DNA from: Umezawaea sp042738955
Lineage (GTDB): Bacteria > Actinomycetota > Actinomycetes > Mycobacteriales > Pseudonocardiaceae
Assembly (NCBI RefSeq): GCF_042738955.1
Contig: NZ_JBHYHC010000001.1
Coordinates: 62,001-126,000 of the forward strand
Direction: 5' to 3'
Length of the DNA stretch: 64,000 nucleotides
Shown: positions 1 to 6,608 of the stretch, piece by piece
How the letters are laid out: every line of letters starts with the position of its first letter
Position numbering within the stretch: the first letter of the stretch is position 1
Position numbers and translations under genes: made by a program
The notes under the pieces: generated by a model
Told to the model about the DNA's origin: nothing
Seen by the model: the letters and a program-made list of their open reading frames with translations, nothing else
Databases searched by the model: none

Positions 1-60
1 GTGTGCGATCACCTGGCTGCCCCCCGATTGGCCTAGGGGAAAAAGGGGCGGATAAATGCT

Positions 61-89
61 TTGCCGATAGCCGCGGATTCGGCCATAGT
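61..89 (+). promoter_or_regulatory. Candidate sigma-70 type promoter upstream of a 26-codon sORF
   Basis: TTGCCG at 61-66 and CATAGT at 84-89 are separated by exactly 17 bases. Each hexamer matches four of six consensus positions. Transcription would start near 96 and give a short leader before the ATG at 123. This is a pattern match only. Confidence 0.4.
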
Positions 90-122
90 TGTGCCATCAC
101 GACGAACGAGAGGGGAGGGATC

Positions 123-203
123 ATGAACCAGCGCGAAGACGAGTGGACCGGCGCGGCGACGCGATTCCGGCATCTCGGGCTCGGGCGGCGCTCCTGGTTG
201 TGA
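123..203 (+). CDS. Small ORF, 26 aa, possible leader peptide
   Basis: An ATG at 123 follows a strong purine-rich ribosome binding site (GAGGGGAGGGA at 111-121). The ORF encodes a 26-residue basic peptide with two Trp (W8, W25), five Arg and one His, ending at TGA 201-203. There is no signal peptide, no membrane segment and no family I recognise. A promoter-like pair lies upstream, and a strong intrinsic terminator begins 26 bases after the stop, so promoter, sORF and terminator form a closed unit of about 200 bases. It could be a leader peptide of an attenuator ahead of the tRNA cluster, a dual-function small RNA, or an independent micro-protein. The sequence does not decide between these. 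Confidence 0.45.
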   Translation: MNQREDEWTGAATRFRHLGLGRRSWL

Positions 204-228
204 CCTGCGGTTGGGTCGCGACGGGGAG

Positions 229-266
229 CCGTCGACCGGGTGACCGGTCGGCGGTTCTTTTTGTTT
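229..266 (+). terminator. Strong intrinsic terminator after the sORF
   Basis: An 11-bp stem (229-239 with 244-254, one G-U pair) closes on a GTGA tetraloop at 240-243. It is followed by the T-rich tract TTCTTTTTGTTT at 255-266. A stem of this quality with a real U-tract is uncommon in a genome this GC-rich. It ends 15 bases before the first tRNA gene. Confidence 0.8.
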
Positions 267-281
267 CGCGGTGAATTCGAT

Positions 282-355
282 ATCCCAATAGCTCAGGTGG
301 ACGGAGCGCGGCGCTACGAACGCCGAGGTCCCCGGTTCGAGTCCGGGTTGGGATG
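282..355 (+). tRNA. tRNA-Arg (anticodon ACG)
   Basis: The cloverleaf folds by eye. The acceptor stem is ATCCCAA (282-288) with TTGGGAT (348-354), and G355 is the discriminator. The D arm is AGCTC/GAGC, and the anticodon stem CGGCG/CGCCG carries loop CTACGAA, which places ACG at 34-36. The T arm is CCCGG-TTCGAGT-CCGGG. No 3' CCA is encoded. It is the first of four closely packed tRNA genes. Confidence 0.88.
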
Positions 356-422
356 CTGCCGGCGGTTCGGGGAACGGGTGTGAGCGCTATCGGCCGCCCA
401 TTCTTCGCGAGTTCGGCGACCA

Positions 423-494
423 GGCGTGTTCGTCCAGTGGTCAGGACGTCGGATCCTCATTCCGGAGACACGGGTTCGACTCCCGTACGCGCTG
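423..494 (+). tRNA. tRNA-Glu-like (anticodon CTC, non-canonical C33)
   Basis: The acceptor GGCGTGT (423-429) pairs with ACGCGCT (487-493) using two G-U pairs, and G494 is the discriminator. The D arm GTCC/GGAC and the four-base variable loop are of Glu type. The anticodon stem TCGGA/TCCGG encloses loop TCCTCAT, which reads CTC at 34-36. The base before it (position 33) is C, not the near-universal U. Shifting the stem breaks pairing, so the odd base seems real. No CCA is encoded. It may be a divergent or decaying isoacceptor. Confidence 0.65.
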
Positions 495-571
495 CTGCCC
501 GGCCTTCATGGGGTGGGTCGGGAACACCTCGGCACGGCGAGGTCCGCTGGTTGGAATTCCTGTCCGGTACC

Positions 572-607
572 GGCGGGGAGCGGGTCCGTGGTCACCCGCT
601 CCCCGTC
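572..607. other. GC-rich hairpin between tRNA genes
   Basis: GGGGAGCGGG (575-584) and CCCGCTCCCC (595-604) form a perfect 10-bp stem around a 10-base loop. Three further pairs, one of them G-U, extend it outward. It lies between the second and third tRNA genes and has no T-tract. It may be a processing or termination structure in the tRNA transcript. Confidence 0.5.
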
Positions 608-616
608 CGGGACCGA

Positions 617-689
617 GCCTTCGCAGCCCAACGGGAGAGGCACCGGGTTCAGAACCCGGCCAGTGCGCGTTCGAGTCGCGCCGGAGGTA
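617..689 (+). tRNA. tRNA with anticodon CAG (Leu codon CUG) but class I shape
   Basis: The acceptor GCCTTCG (617-623) pairs with CGGAGGT (682-688), with A689 as discriminator. The anticodon stem CCGGG/CCCGG has loop TTCAGAA, giving CAG, which would read the Leu codon CUG. The variable region between CCCGG and the T stem GCGCG/CGCGC is only five bases (CCAGT). Bacterial tRNA-Leu normally has a long class II variable arm, so charging identity is uncertain. The fold is otherwise good. No CCA is encoded. Confidence 0.65.
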
Positions 690-691
690 CT

Positions 692-768
692 GAGATCGAT
701 CCCGAAGTGGACGAGGGACCGGGTTGTGAGCCCGGTGCAAGTGGGTTCGAGTCCCACCGATCTCCCCA
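692..768 (+). tRNA. tRNA-His (anticodon GTG), encoded CCA
   Basis: The acceptor GAGATCG (692-698) pairs perfectly with CGATCTC (758-764). C765 is the discriminator, as expected for tRNA-His, and CCA follows at 766-768. The anticodon stem CCGGG/CCCGG carries loop TTGTGAG, so the anticodon is GTG. The T arm is GTGGG-TTCGAGT-CCCAC. The base at -1 is T, so the extra G-1 is not encoded. Acceptor and D-arm sequences look unlike the usual actinobacterial housekeeping tRNA-His. Confidence 0.85.
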
Positions 769-798
769 AACGCCCCCACGCGGATTTCACACGATGGG

Positions 799-824
799 GT
801 TTGCGCTGTGTGTGATCCGGGTAA
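799..824 (+). promoter_or_regulatory. Candidate SigF/SigB-type promoter for the DUF4383 gene
   Basis: GTTTGC (799-804), a 14-base spacer and GGGTAA (819-824) match the SigB/SigF-family pattern (GTTT-N13/15-GGGTA). The -10 element lies 9 bases before the ATG at 834. Two other sites of this pattern occur near the SigF module encoded a few kilobases away. Confidence 0.55.
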
Positions 825-833
825 CCGCACGTC

Positions 834-1523
834 ATGAGGAACTCGACTGCTGGGCGTGTCAAGGTCAGGGTCGCCGGGCTGCAACCGGCGCAGGTGCTGG
901 TGGCGTTGATGTCGGTGCTGTTCATCGTCGCGGGTGTGGTGGGCTTCCTGCGCACGGGCTTCGGCGACTTCGCCGGGGAGCAGCACGCGATGGTGCTCGG
1001 GTTCGCCGTGAACCCGCTGCACAACGTCATCCACCTGGCGTTCGGTGTGCTCGGCCTGCTGCTGGCGGGTAGTTCGGCGTTGGCGCGGACCTTCGGGTGG
1101 GTCCTGTTCCTCGCCTACGGCGCCGCGTTCGTGTGGGGCCTGATGCTCGCGGGCATCATCTCCAGCAACCCCATCTCCGGGATGGGCAACCCGTTGGCGC
1201 TCAACGCCAACGACAACTGGCTGCACCTCGGTTTCGCGGCCGTCGGCCTGCTGATCGCCGTGCTGCCCGCCCGTCGCAAGATCATCGTCGACGAGCCCGA
1301 GTTCGTCGAGCAGCCCGTCGTCGAGCCCGCTCACGAGACGCACGACCGGATCGTGCCGGAGCAGACCCGCGACCACGACGGCGTGACGACCCGTCGCCGG
1401 GACGCCGTGGTCGACGACCACGACGGCGTGGAGCGCGACACGCGTGAGGTCGAGCCCCGCATGGACCCGGTGCCCGTGCAGAACACGCCCACGGACACCA
1501 AGCCCCACCGGGTGGGTCATTGA
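834..1523 (+). CDS. DUF4383 domain-containing membrane protein
   Basis: 229 aa. Residues about 15-145 form four hydrophobic segments with the DUF4383 pattern: an N-terminal VLVALMSVLFI-type helix, an NPLHNVIHL motif before the second helix, and a NDNWLHL motif before the fourth. The last 80 residues are charged, low-complexity and presumably cytoplasmic. The ATG at 834 opens the first membrane helix correctly. DUF4383 proteins are integral membrane proteins of unknown biochemical role. The SigF-type promoter just upstream suggests stress or stationary-phase expression. The stop overlaps the TTG start of the next gene, so the two are probably translationally coupled. Confidence 0.85.
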   Translation: MRNSTAGRVKVRVAGLQPAQVLVALMSVLFIVAGVVGFLRTGFGDFAGEQHAMVLGFAVNPLHNVIHLAFGVLGLLLAGSSALARTFGWVLFLAYGAAFVWGLMLAGIISSNPISGMGNPLALNANDNWLHLGFAAVGLLIAVLPARRKIIVDEPEFVEQPVVEPAHETHDRIVPEQTRDHDGVTTRRRDAVVDDHDGVERDTREVEPRMDPVPVQNTPTDTKPHRVGH

Positions 1524-2437
1524 CCCGCCTCGGGGCGGAGGACGTGGCCAGGATCGACGCCGCGACCCGAGCCCTCAGGGCCTTGGACTACGAGCACGGC
1601 GGAGGCGCTTGCGCGTCCGCCGTGCTCGCCCAGTTGGCCACCGGCCGCCGACTGCTGGAGGACACCGCCTCGGACGGCGTCACCGCCGACCTCCGGGGCG
1701 CGCTCGCCGACCTGCACAACCTCGCGGGCTGGATCGCGTTCGACCTCGGTCACGCCGACGCCGCCCACGCCTACTTCCGCGCCGCGCTGGAGCTCGCCGA
1801 GAGCGCGGGCAACCGGTCGCTGGTCGCGAACGTGCACTACCGGCTCGGCCGCGTGCACCTGCACCACGACGAGCTGGCCGACGCGCTGCGCGAGTTCGAC
1901 GCGTCCGGCCACGAGGCCGACGGGTCCGCGCTGGAACTGGCCATCGTGGACGCCAACCGCGCCTGGGTGCACGCCAAGCGCGGCTCGGCCGCCGACGCCG
2001 AACGGCTGCTCGCCAGCGCGCACGACCACTTCGCCGCGGGCGACGCCGACCGCGCCCCGGACTGGGCCCGGTTCTTCACCCCCGCCGACCTGGCGGGCAT
2101 CACCGGCACCGTGCACGCGCACCTCGCCGACGCGGGCGTCGTCGGGCACGTCGAGCACGCCGTCCCCGCCCTGCACGAGGCCGTCAGCGGCTACGGCGAG
2201 GACATGGCGCGCAGCCGGGCGTTCAGCCTGATCGAGCTGGCCGTCTGCACCCTGCTCGCGGGCGACCTCGACGCCGGGGTCGAGGCTGGCGACCTGGCCG
2301 TCCGCTGCGCGACCCCGATCCGCTCCGCCCGCACGGTCGACCGGATGCGCCCGCTGCACCGCGCCGCCCAAGCGCGCGCCGAGCACTCCGGGGCCGCCGA
2401 CCTCGCCCGCGGCATCGAGCTGTTCAGCGCCGCCTGA
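1520..2437 (+). CDS. Hypothetical protein with TPR-like helical repeats
   Basis: 305 aa, TTG start overlapping the DUF4383 stop by four bases (TTGA). The sequence is Ala/Leu/Asp/His-rich and almost entirely helical, with paired helices spaced about 34-40 residues apart (for example HADAAHAYFRAALELAE around residues 75-91). This resembles tetratricopeptide repeats of signalling or transcription-factor-associated proteins. There is no signal peptide, membrane segment or catalytic motif. Coupling to DUF4383 suggests one transcription unit under the upstream SigF-type promoter. The function is unknown. Confidence 0.7.
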   Translation: MTRLGAEDVARIDAATRALRALDYEHGGGACASAVLAQLATGRRLLEDTASDGVTADLRGALADLHNLAGWIAFDLGHADAAHAYFRAALELAESAGNRSLVANVHYRLGRVHLHHDELADALREFDASGHEADGSALELAIVDANRAWVHAKRGSAADAERLLASAHDHFAAGDADRAPDWARFFTPADLAGITGTVHAHLADAGVVGHVEHAVPALHEAVSGYGEDMARSRAFSLIELAVCTLLAGDLDAGVEAGDLAVRCATPIRSARTVDRMRPLHRAAQARAEHSGAADLARGIELFSAA

Positions 2438-2488
2438 CCCCGAACCGGCGTGGTTCAGCACCCTGAACCGCCGGCTACTGTGGACGGG

Positions 2489-3298
2489 GTGACCGCTGTC
2501 GACGACGTCCACTACTGGCGGCACCCCGCCGTGCCCGGTGTCGACCTGATCCGCGCCCACTTCCGGCGGCACGAGTTCGGCAGGCACAGCCACGACACGT
2601 TCGCGATCGGCGTGGCCGACGTCGGCGTCGAGGAGCTGTGGCTCGACGGGTCCGTGCACCGGGTCCTGCCCGGCGGCGTCGTGATGATCAACCCCGGTGT
2701 CGTGCACACCGGGCGCCCCGCGGGTGAGGACGGCTGGGCCTACCGGGCGTTCTACCCGGACGTGGCGGTGCTGGCCGAGGTCGCCGGGACCGCGAGCCCG
2801 TGGTTCGCCGAGAGCATCGTCTACGACCCCGTCGCGGCCGCCGTGGTCGTCGCCGCGCACCGGGCCGCCGAGACCGCGGACCGGTTGGCCGCGAGCTCCC
2901 TGCTGGGCCAGGCGCTGGCCGTGCTGCTGCGCGACTACGGCGGCCCGCACGTCCCGGCCGCGCCCGGCGGGAGCCGGGACGTCGAGGCGGCGCGCGAGAT
3001 CCTGCACCAGCGGATGGCCGACCCGCCCAGCCTCACCGAACTGGCGGCCGAGGTCGGCACGGGCCAGTTCGCGCTGCTGCGGGCGTTCCGGACCAGCCAC
3101 GGCCTGCCGCCGCACGCCTACCTCAACCAGCTCCGGGTCCGCCGCGCCTGCGCGCTGCTCGACGTGGGCACACCCGTCGCCCGCGCGGCCGTCGAGGTCG
3201 GCTTCACCGACCAGTCGCACCTGGCCCGGCACTTCCGCCGGATCGTCGGCGTCGCGCCCGGCCACTACCGGCGCAAGAACGTACAAGATCGGCGCTGA
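2489..3298 (+). CDS. AraC-family transcriptional regulator
   Basis: About 269 aa. The N-terminal half is an AraC-type cupin sensor (HEFGRHSHDTFAIG near residues 24-37, then a GGVVMINPGVVH strand pair). The C-terminal 100 residues carry two helix-turn-helix units, including LTELAAEVGTGQFALLRAF and a final FTDQSHLARHFRRIVGVAPGHYR, the AraC signature. An in-frame GTG lies earlier at 2450. I prefer GTG 2489 because a TACTGT -10 element (2476-2481) lies exactly seven bases before it, the geometry of a leaderless transcript, and the domain begins there. It probably regulates the PLP decarboxylase gene that follows 22 bases downstream. Confidence 0.85.
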   Translation: MTAVDDVHYWRHPAVPGVDLIRAHFRRHEFGRHSHDTFAIGVADVGVEELWLDGSVHRVLPGGVVMINPGVVHTGRPAGEDGWAYRAFYPDVAVLAEVAGTASPWFAESIVYDPVAAAVVVAAHRAAETADRLAASSLLGQALAVLLRDYGGPHVPAAPGGSRDVEAAREILHQRMADPPSLTELAAEVGTGQFALLRAFRTSHGLPPHAYLNQLRVRRACALLDVGTPVARAAVEVGFTDQSHLARHFRRIVGVAPGHYRRKNVQDRR

Positions 3299-3320
3299 CG
3301 GCCCGACCTAGCCTTCCGCC

Positions 3321-4691
3321 ATGCTGGAACCGGACCGGGAAACCCGGAGCGCGTGGACCGACGCCGTGGGCGCGTTCGTGGAGAACTTCGTGGCGGGGCT
3401 GGAGAAGGCGCCCGCCAGCGACACCGAACCGGTCGACCTGGCCGAGTTCCTGGTGGAGCCGCCGGAGCGGCCCGGAGCGTTCGACGAGCTGCTGGCGACG
3501 TTCACCCGCGCGGCGGGCCACGCCGTGGAGACCAACGGTCCCGGCTACCTCGGCTACTTCCCGTCGGGCGGCCTGCTCAGCTCGGTGCTCGCGGAAACCC
3601 TGGCGCAGACGGTGAACCGCTTCACCGGCGTCGCCGACACCGCGCCCGCGCTGGTGGCCATGGAGCACGCGGTCCTCCGCTGGTTCTGCCGCGCCTTCGA
3701 CCTGCCCGACACCGCCGGCGGCGTCGTCACGTCCGGCGCGTCGATCGCCACGCTGGCCGCGTTGACCGCCGCCCGCGAGGACCGGCTCGGCGGGCCGGAC
3801 CCGCTCGGCACGATCTACGTCACCGAGCACACCCACTACTGCGTGGCGAAGGCCGCCCGGATCGCCGGGTTCACCTCCGCGCAGGTGCGGGTGGTGCCGG
3901 TCGACGAGGACCTGCGGATGGACCTGCACGCCGCGGAGGCGCTGATCGCCGACGACCGGGCGCGCGGGCTGAGGCCGTTCCTGCTCGTCGGCACGGCCGG
4001 GTCCACCAGCACCGGCACGGTCGACCCCCTGGACGCGCTGGGGGCGCTCGCGGGGCGCGAGGGCCTGTGGTTCCACGTCGACGGCGCCTACGGCGGCTCG
4101 TTCCAGCTCACCGAGCGCGGCCAGGCTGTCCTGCACGGCGTGCACCGGGCCGACTCGATCACGCTCGACCCGCACAAGAGCCTGTTCCTGCCCTACGGCA
4201 CCGGGCTGCTGCTGGTCCGCGACGAGGCCAGGCTGCGGGCCGCGCACGCCGACGACGGCCACTACCTCCAGGACATCGACCGCGAGCACGACCTGCCCGA
4301 CTACGCCGACCTCGGGCCCGAGCTGACGCGGGAGTACCGCGGGCTGCGGCTGTGGCTGCCGCTGCACCTGCACGGCGTGGCCGCGTTCCGCGCCGAGCTG
4401 GACGAGAAGCTCGACCTGGCCGCGCTGGTGCACCGCGAGCTGTCGGCGGACCGGAACCTGGAGGTGCCGCTGGAGCCGGACCTGACCGTGGTGGTGTTCC
4501 GCTCGCCGTTCGGCGACGCCACCACCGAGCGGCTGCTCCAGCGCATCAACGGCACCCGCCGGATCTTCCTGTCCAGCACCCGGCTCGACGGGAAGCACAC
4601 GCTGCGGCTGTGCGTCCTGAGCCACCGCACGCACCGCGCGCACGTCGAGGAGGCCATCGCGATCGTGCGCGGGGCGGCCCGCGAATCCTGA
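3321..4691 (+). CDS. Pyridoxal-phosphate-dependent group II (aromatic amino acid type) decarboxylase
   Basis: 456 aa, full length for the family. The PLP-binding lysine is K286 in the DPHKS motif, preceded by the HVDGAYGG Asp motif that contacts the pyridine nitrogen. NGPGYLGYFPSGG near residue 72 is the substrate-site region of this fold. Group II decarboxylases remove CO2 from aromatic amino acids or glutamate-like substrates. The exact substrate cannot be read from the sequence. The ATG at 3321 lies six bases after TAGCCT (3309-3314), suggesting leaderless transcription. The AraC regulator just upstream is the likely controller. Confidence 0.88.
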   Translation: MLEPDRETRSAWTDAVGAFVENFVAGLEKAPASDTEPVDLAEFLVEPPERPGAFDELLATFTRAAGHAVETNGPGYLGYFPSGGLLSSVLAETLAQTVNRFTGVADTAPALVAMEHAVLRWFCRAFDLPDTAGGVVTSGASIATLAALTAAREDRLGGPDPLGTIYVTEHTHYCVAKAARIAGFTSAQVRVVPVDEDLRMDLHAAEALIADDRARGLRPFLLVGTAGSTSTGTVDPLDALGALAGREGLWFHVDGAYGGSFQLTERGQAVLHGVHRADSITLDPHKSLFLPYGTGLLLVRDEARLRAAHADDGHYLQDIDREHDLPDYADLGPELTREYRGLRLWLPLHLHGVAAFRAELDEKLDLAALVHRELSADRNLEVPLEPDLTVVVFRSPFGDATTERLLQRINGTRRIFLSSTRLDGKHTLRLCVLSHRTHRAHVEEAIAIVRGAARES

Positions 4692-4708
4692 CTGGCAGTA
4701 TTGGTGCG

Positions 4709-5395
4709 GTGTCGACGATCACGGAGTTGTGGGACAGGCCGGACGCCGCCGTAGTCCTGGGATCGGCGCTGGTGGCGCTCGTCCTCGTGCTCAGCCGGGG
4801 GATCTGGCGGGTGAGCCGCAACGTCGTGACCATCGCCCACGAGGGTGGCCACGCCCTGTTCGCGCTGCTCAGCGGCCGCCGCCTGTCCGGGATCACGCTG
4901 CACTCGGACACCTCGGGCGTGACCGTGTCGCGGGGCAAGCCGACCGGGTTCGGCATGGTCCTGACCGGGTTCGCGGGCTACGTCGCGGCCTCGCTGCTCG
5001 GCCTCGGCGGGGCGGCGCTGGTGGCGGCCGACCAGATCCGCCCGATGCTGTGGGGCAGCACCGCGCTGCTGATCGCGATGCTGGTGATGATCCGCAACGT
5101 CTTCGGCGTCATCTCGGTGGTCGTCACGGGCGGCATCGTGTTCGCCGTGTCCTGGTTCGCCACCGTGGACGTCCAGAACGCCTTCGGCTACCTGTTCTGC
5201 TGGTTCCTGCTGTTCGGCGGCGTCCGCCCGGTGTGGGAGCTCCAGCGCAAGCGCGTGCGCGGCCGCGCCCCCAGCTCCGACGCCGACCAGCTGGCCCGCC
5301 TGACCGGCGTCCCCGGCACCCTGTGGGTGCTCGTGTTCGGCGCGGTCGCCCTCGCGTGCCTCTACTTCGGCGGGATGCTCCTGCTCGCCCTGTGA
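4709..5395 (+). CDS. M50 family metallopeptidase (integral membrane protease)
   Basis: 228 aa, several hydrophobic helices. The zinc motif HEGGH (H44-E45...H48) lies at the end of the first membrane segment, as in M50B site-2-like proteases. ATPase and PDZ parts are absent. Function is probably intramembrane proteolysis or simply a conserved membrane protein. The GTG start at 4709 is chosen because CAGTAT (4696-4701) lies seven bases upstream and no ribosome binding site is obvious. The last codon and stop lie inside the left 28-bp repeat of the adjoining islet. Originally the stop must have abutted the stop of the SLATT gene now at 6616. Confidence 0.82.
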   Translation: MSTITELWDRPDAAVVLGSALVALVLVLSRGIWRVSRNVVTIAHEGGHALFALLSGRRLSGITLHSDTSGVTVSRGKPTGFGMVLTGFAGYVAASLLGLGGAALVAADQIRPMLWGSTALLIAMLVMIRNVFGVISVVVTGGIVFAVSWFATVDVQNAFGYLFCWFLLFGGVRPVWELQRKRVRGRAPSSDADQLARLTGVPGTLWVLVFGAVALACLYFGGMLLLAL

Positions 5396-5416
5396 CTAGT
5401 GCGCCGCGCCGGAGCG
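5389..5416. repeat. Left 28-bp direct repeat (attL-like) of a 1.2-kb islet
   Basis: The 28 bases at 5389-5416 are identical to 6609-6636. This copy covers the last codon and TGA of the M50 gene plus a copy of the last six codons and stop of the SLATT gene. The flanks outside and inside differ between the copies, so the repeat has sharp boundaries, as left by site-specific recombination with a 28-bp core. Confidence 0.85.
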
Positions 5417-5420
5417 ACGC

Positions 5421-5579
5421 TCACTTGATCAGGGGGATTCCAAGGAAGAGCAAACCTGCCACCAAGACGGTCACCGCAGCCGCGACGCCGAGTGGTTGGA
5501 TCCACTCTTCGCGCCTGCGGGTAACCCAGGCAACCGCTGCAAAGACACCCACGAGTGCGATCAAACGCCAGTCGACCAC
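5421..5579 (-). CDS. Small two-helix membrane protein, 52 aa
   Basis: The reverse strand reads GTG at 5579 behind a good ribosome binding site (GAGGAGG, four bases before the start) and ends at TGA 5421-5423. The 52-residue product has two hydrophobic helices (about residues 5-18 and 31-50) joined by a basic turn, WVTRRREEW. It begins inside the islet and is transcribed away from the XRE-DUF4145 gene across a shared 77-bp region with three tandem repeats. Small 2-TM proteins next to HTH regulators are often toxins or membrane effectors. That is only an inference here, and I know no family for it. Confidence 0.6.
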   Translation of the reverse strand: MVDWRLIALVGVFAAVAWVTRRREEWIQPLGVAAAVTVLVAGLLFLGIPLIK

Positions 5580-5591
5580 TACGCCTCCTCA

Positions 5592-5621
5592 TTCGAGAAC
5601 GTTCGAGAACGTTCGAGAACG
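5592..5621. promoter_or_regulatory. Three tandem copies of TTCGAGAACG (operator array)
   Basis: Perfect 10-bp direct repeats lie at 5592-5601, 5602-5611 and 5612-5621, one per helical turn, so they present the same face of the DNA. They sit between the divergent starts of the 52-aa protein and the XRE-DUF4145 gene, and a TACGTT -10 candidate follows at about 5626. They are the likely binding sites of the XRE protein, controlling both genes. Confidence 0.75.
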
Positions 5622-5656
5622 ATGCTACGTTAAGGTCTGGGAGGCGGGCAACGGGG

Positions 5657-6415
5657 ATGGAACAGATGAAAGATTTGAGCGACAGCGACGAACCGACGTT
5701 CGGTGAGTCACGTCTGGTGTCTGAACTGCGCGAGCTTCGACTGAGCCGAAGTGAACCGTCATATCGCCTGCTGGCCGACCGCACTGGCCGCAGCCCGTCG
5801 ACGATCAACGATGTCCTGACAGGCAAGCGAGTCCCAGGTTGGCCAGTCGTTCGCGACTTGGTCTCAGCACTTGATGGAGATCTGGATCACTTCCAGAAGC
5901 TCTATGAACTCGGGCGCAGCGAGCGTCTTAACCTCGCAGGTCGTGCTGATGAGCTGAAGTCGGAGTTGAGGTTGCCGGTGTCCACCACGACCACGGATTC
6001 CTCTACACAGGTGGTGTCCCACGGGGGATCGGTCATCATCCAGTCAGGTGCACCCGCCTCGTTCAACCCGCTTGTCATGTTTGCTCCAGCCGACCTGGTG
6101 ACGACTTACGAGGCGGCCTGCCTCGCTTATGCGTCGGGTGCCTACTTGGCGGTGCTAACCATGGTCAGGTCGATCGTCGAGGCAGTTTGTGTACGAACAG
6201 ATGTTGGCCCTGATTCAATGCGTGGCTTGGCGTTGCTTGCGAAGCGAGAGGTCCTACCGCAGGCGGTAGCCGTGCGAGGGATGTCAATCGTCCGTCGCGC
6301 TTCGGCGGCGATCCACGGCTCTGAGGTCGCGTCTCCAGTTGATGCCGCCGCTGCGCTCGCATATGTCTTGACGTTGCTGTCTCTCGTCTACTTCATCAAC
6401 GAGTCCGGTTCCTAG
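5657..6415 (+). CDS. XRE-type HTH protein with C-terminal DUF4145-like domain
   Basis: 252 aa from ATG 5657 (a second ATG at 5666 is possible). Residues about 20-85 are an actinobacterial XRE helix-turn-helix of the kind fused to conflict-system effectors (YRLLADRTGRSPSTINDVL, then VPGWPVVRDLVSAL). A Thr/Ser-rich linker follows. Residues about 145-250 show the DUF4145 pattern: a helix containing RSIVEAVC, a LLAKREVLP segment, an IVRRASAAIHG motif and a long final helix. Base composition is visibly less GC-rich than the neighbours. It lies between 28-bp direct repeats with no recombinase. DUF4145 occurs in several phage-defence and restriction loci. Its role here is probably a sensor or repressor controlling the 52-aa membrane protein. 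Confidence 0.75.
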   Translation: MEQMKDLSDSDEPTFGESRLVSELRELRLSRSEPSYRLLADRTGRSPSTINDVLTGKRVPGWPVVRDLVSALDGDLDHFQKLYELGRSERLNLAGRADELKSELRLPVSTTTTDSSTQVVSHGGSVIIQSGAPASFNPLVMFAPADLVTTYEAACLAYASGAYLAVLTMVRSIVEAVCVRTDVGPDSMRGLALLAKREVLPQAVAVRGMSIVRRASAAIHGSEVASPVDAAAALAYVLTLLSLVYFINESGS

Positions 6416-6608
6416 ACCCTGCTTGACCTGCAGTGGTGCCTGGCCACGTCTGGTTTGGCGGGATCCCTTCGCTCAACAGTCTGTCTGACGCCAAGCTCAA
6501 CCACGGTCCCGTGATCGTGATAGTCGCCGGACGGTGCTGGCGCAGTGTCTCGGTTTGTGCTGTGCGGCAACCCACTCGTGTCGACTGTCGGGTTGGAGAG
6601 TGTGGGGA
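6416..6608. other. Non-coding right end of the islet
   Basis: About 190 bases between the XRE-DUF4145 stop and the right repeat. I see no convincing ORF. Two small inverted repeats are visible: CACGG/CCGTG near 6503, and CAACCC/GGGTTG near 6570-6595. Either could belong to a recombination or terminator structure. Confidence 0.4.

Noticed and set aside
505..570. Possible fifth tRNA between the Glu and CAG tRNAs (GGTTGGAATTCC resembles a T arm)
   Set aside because: No acceptor stem, anticodon stem or D arm could be paired with it.
5592..5621. Islet repeats as LexA boxes
   Set aside because: They contain GAAC and GTTC, but the spacing is 0 or 2 bases, not the N4 of the actinobacterial LexA site.
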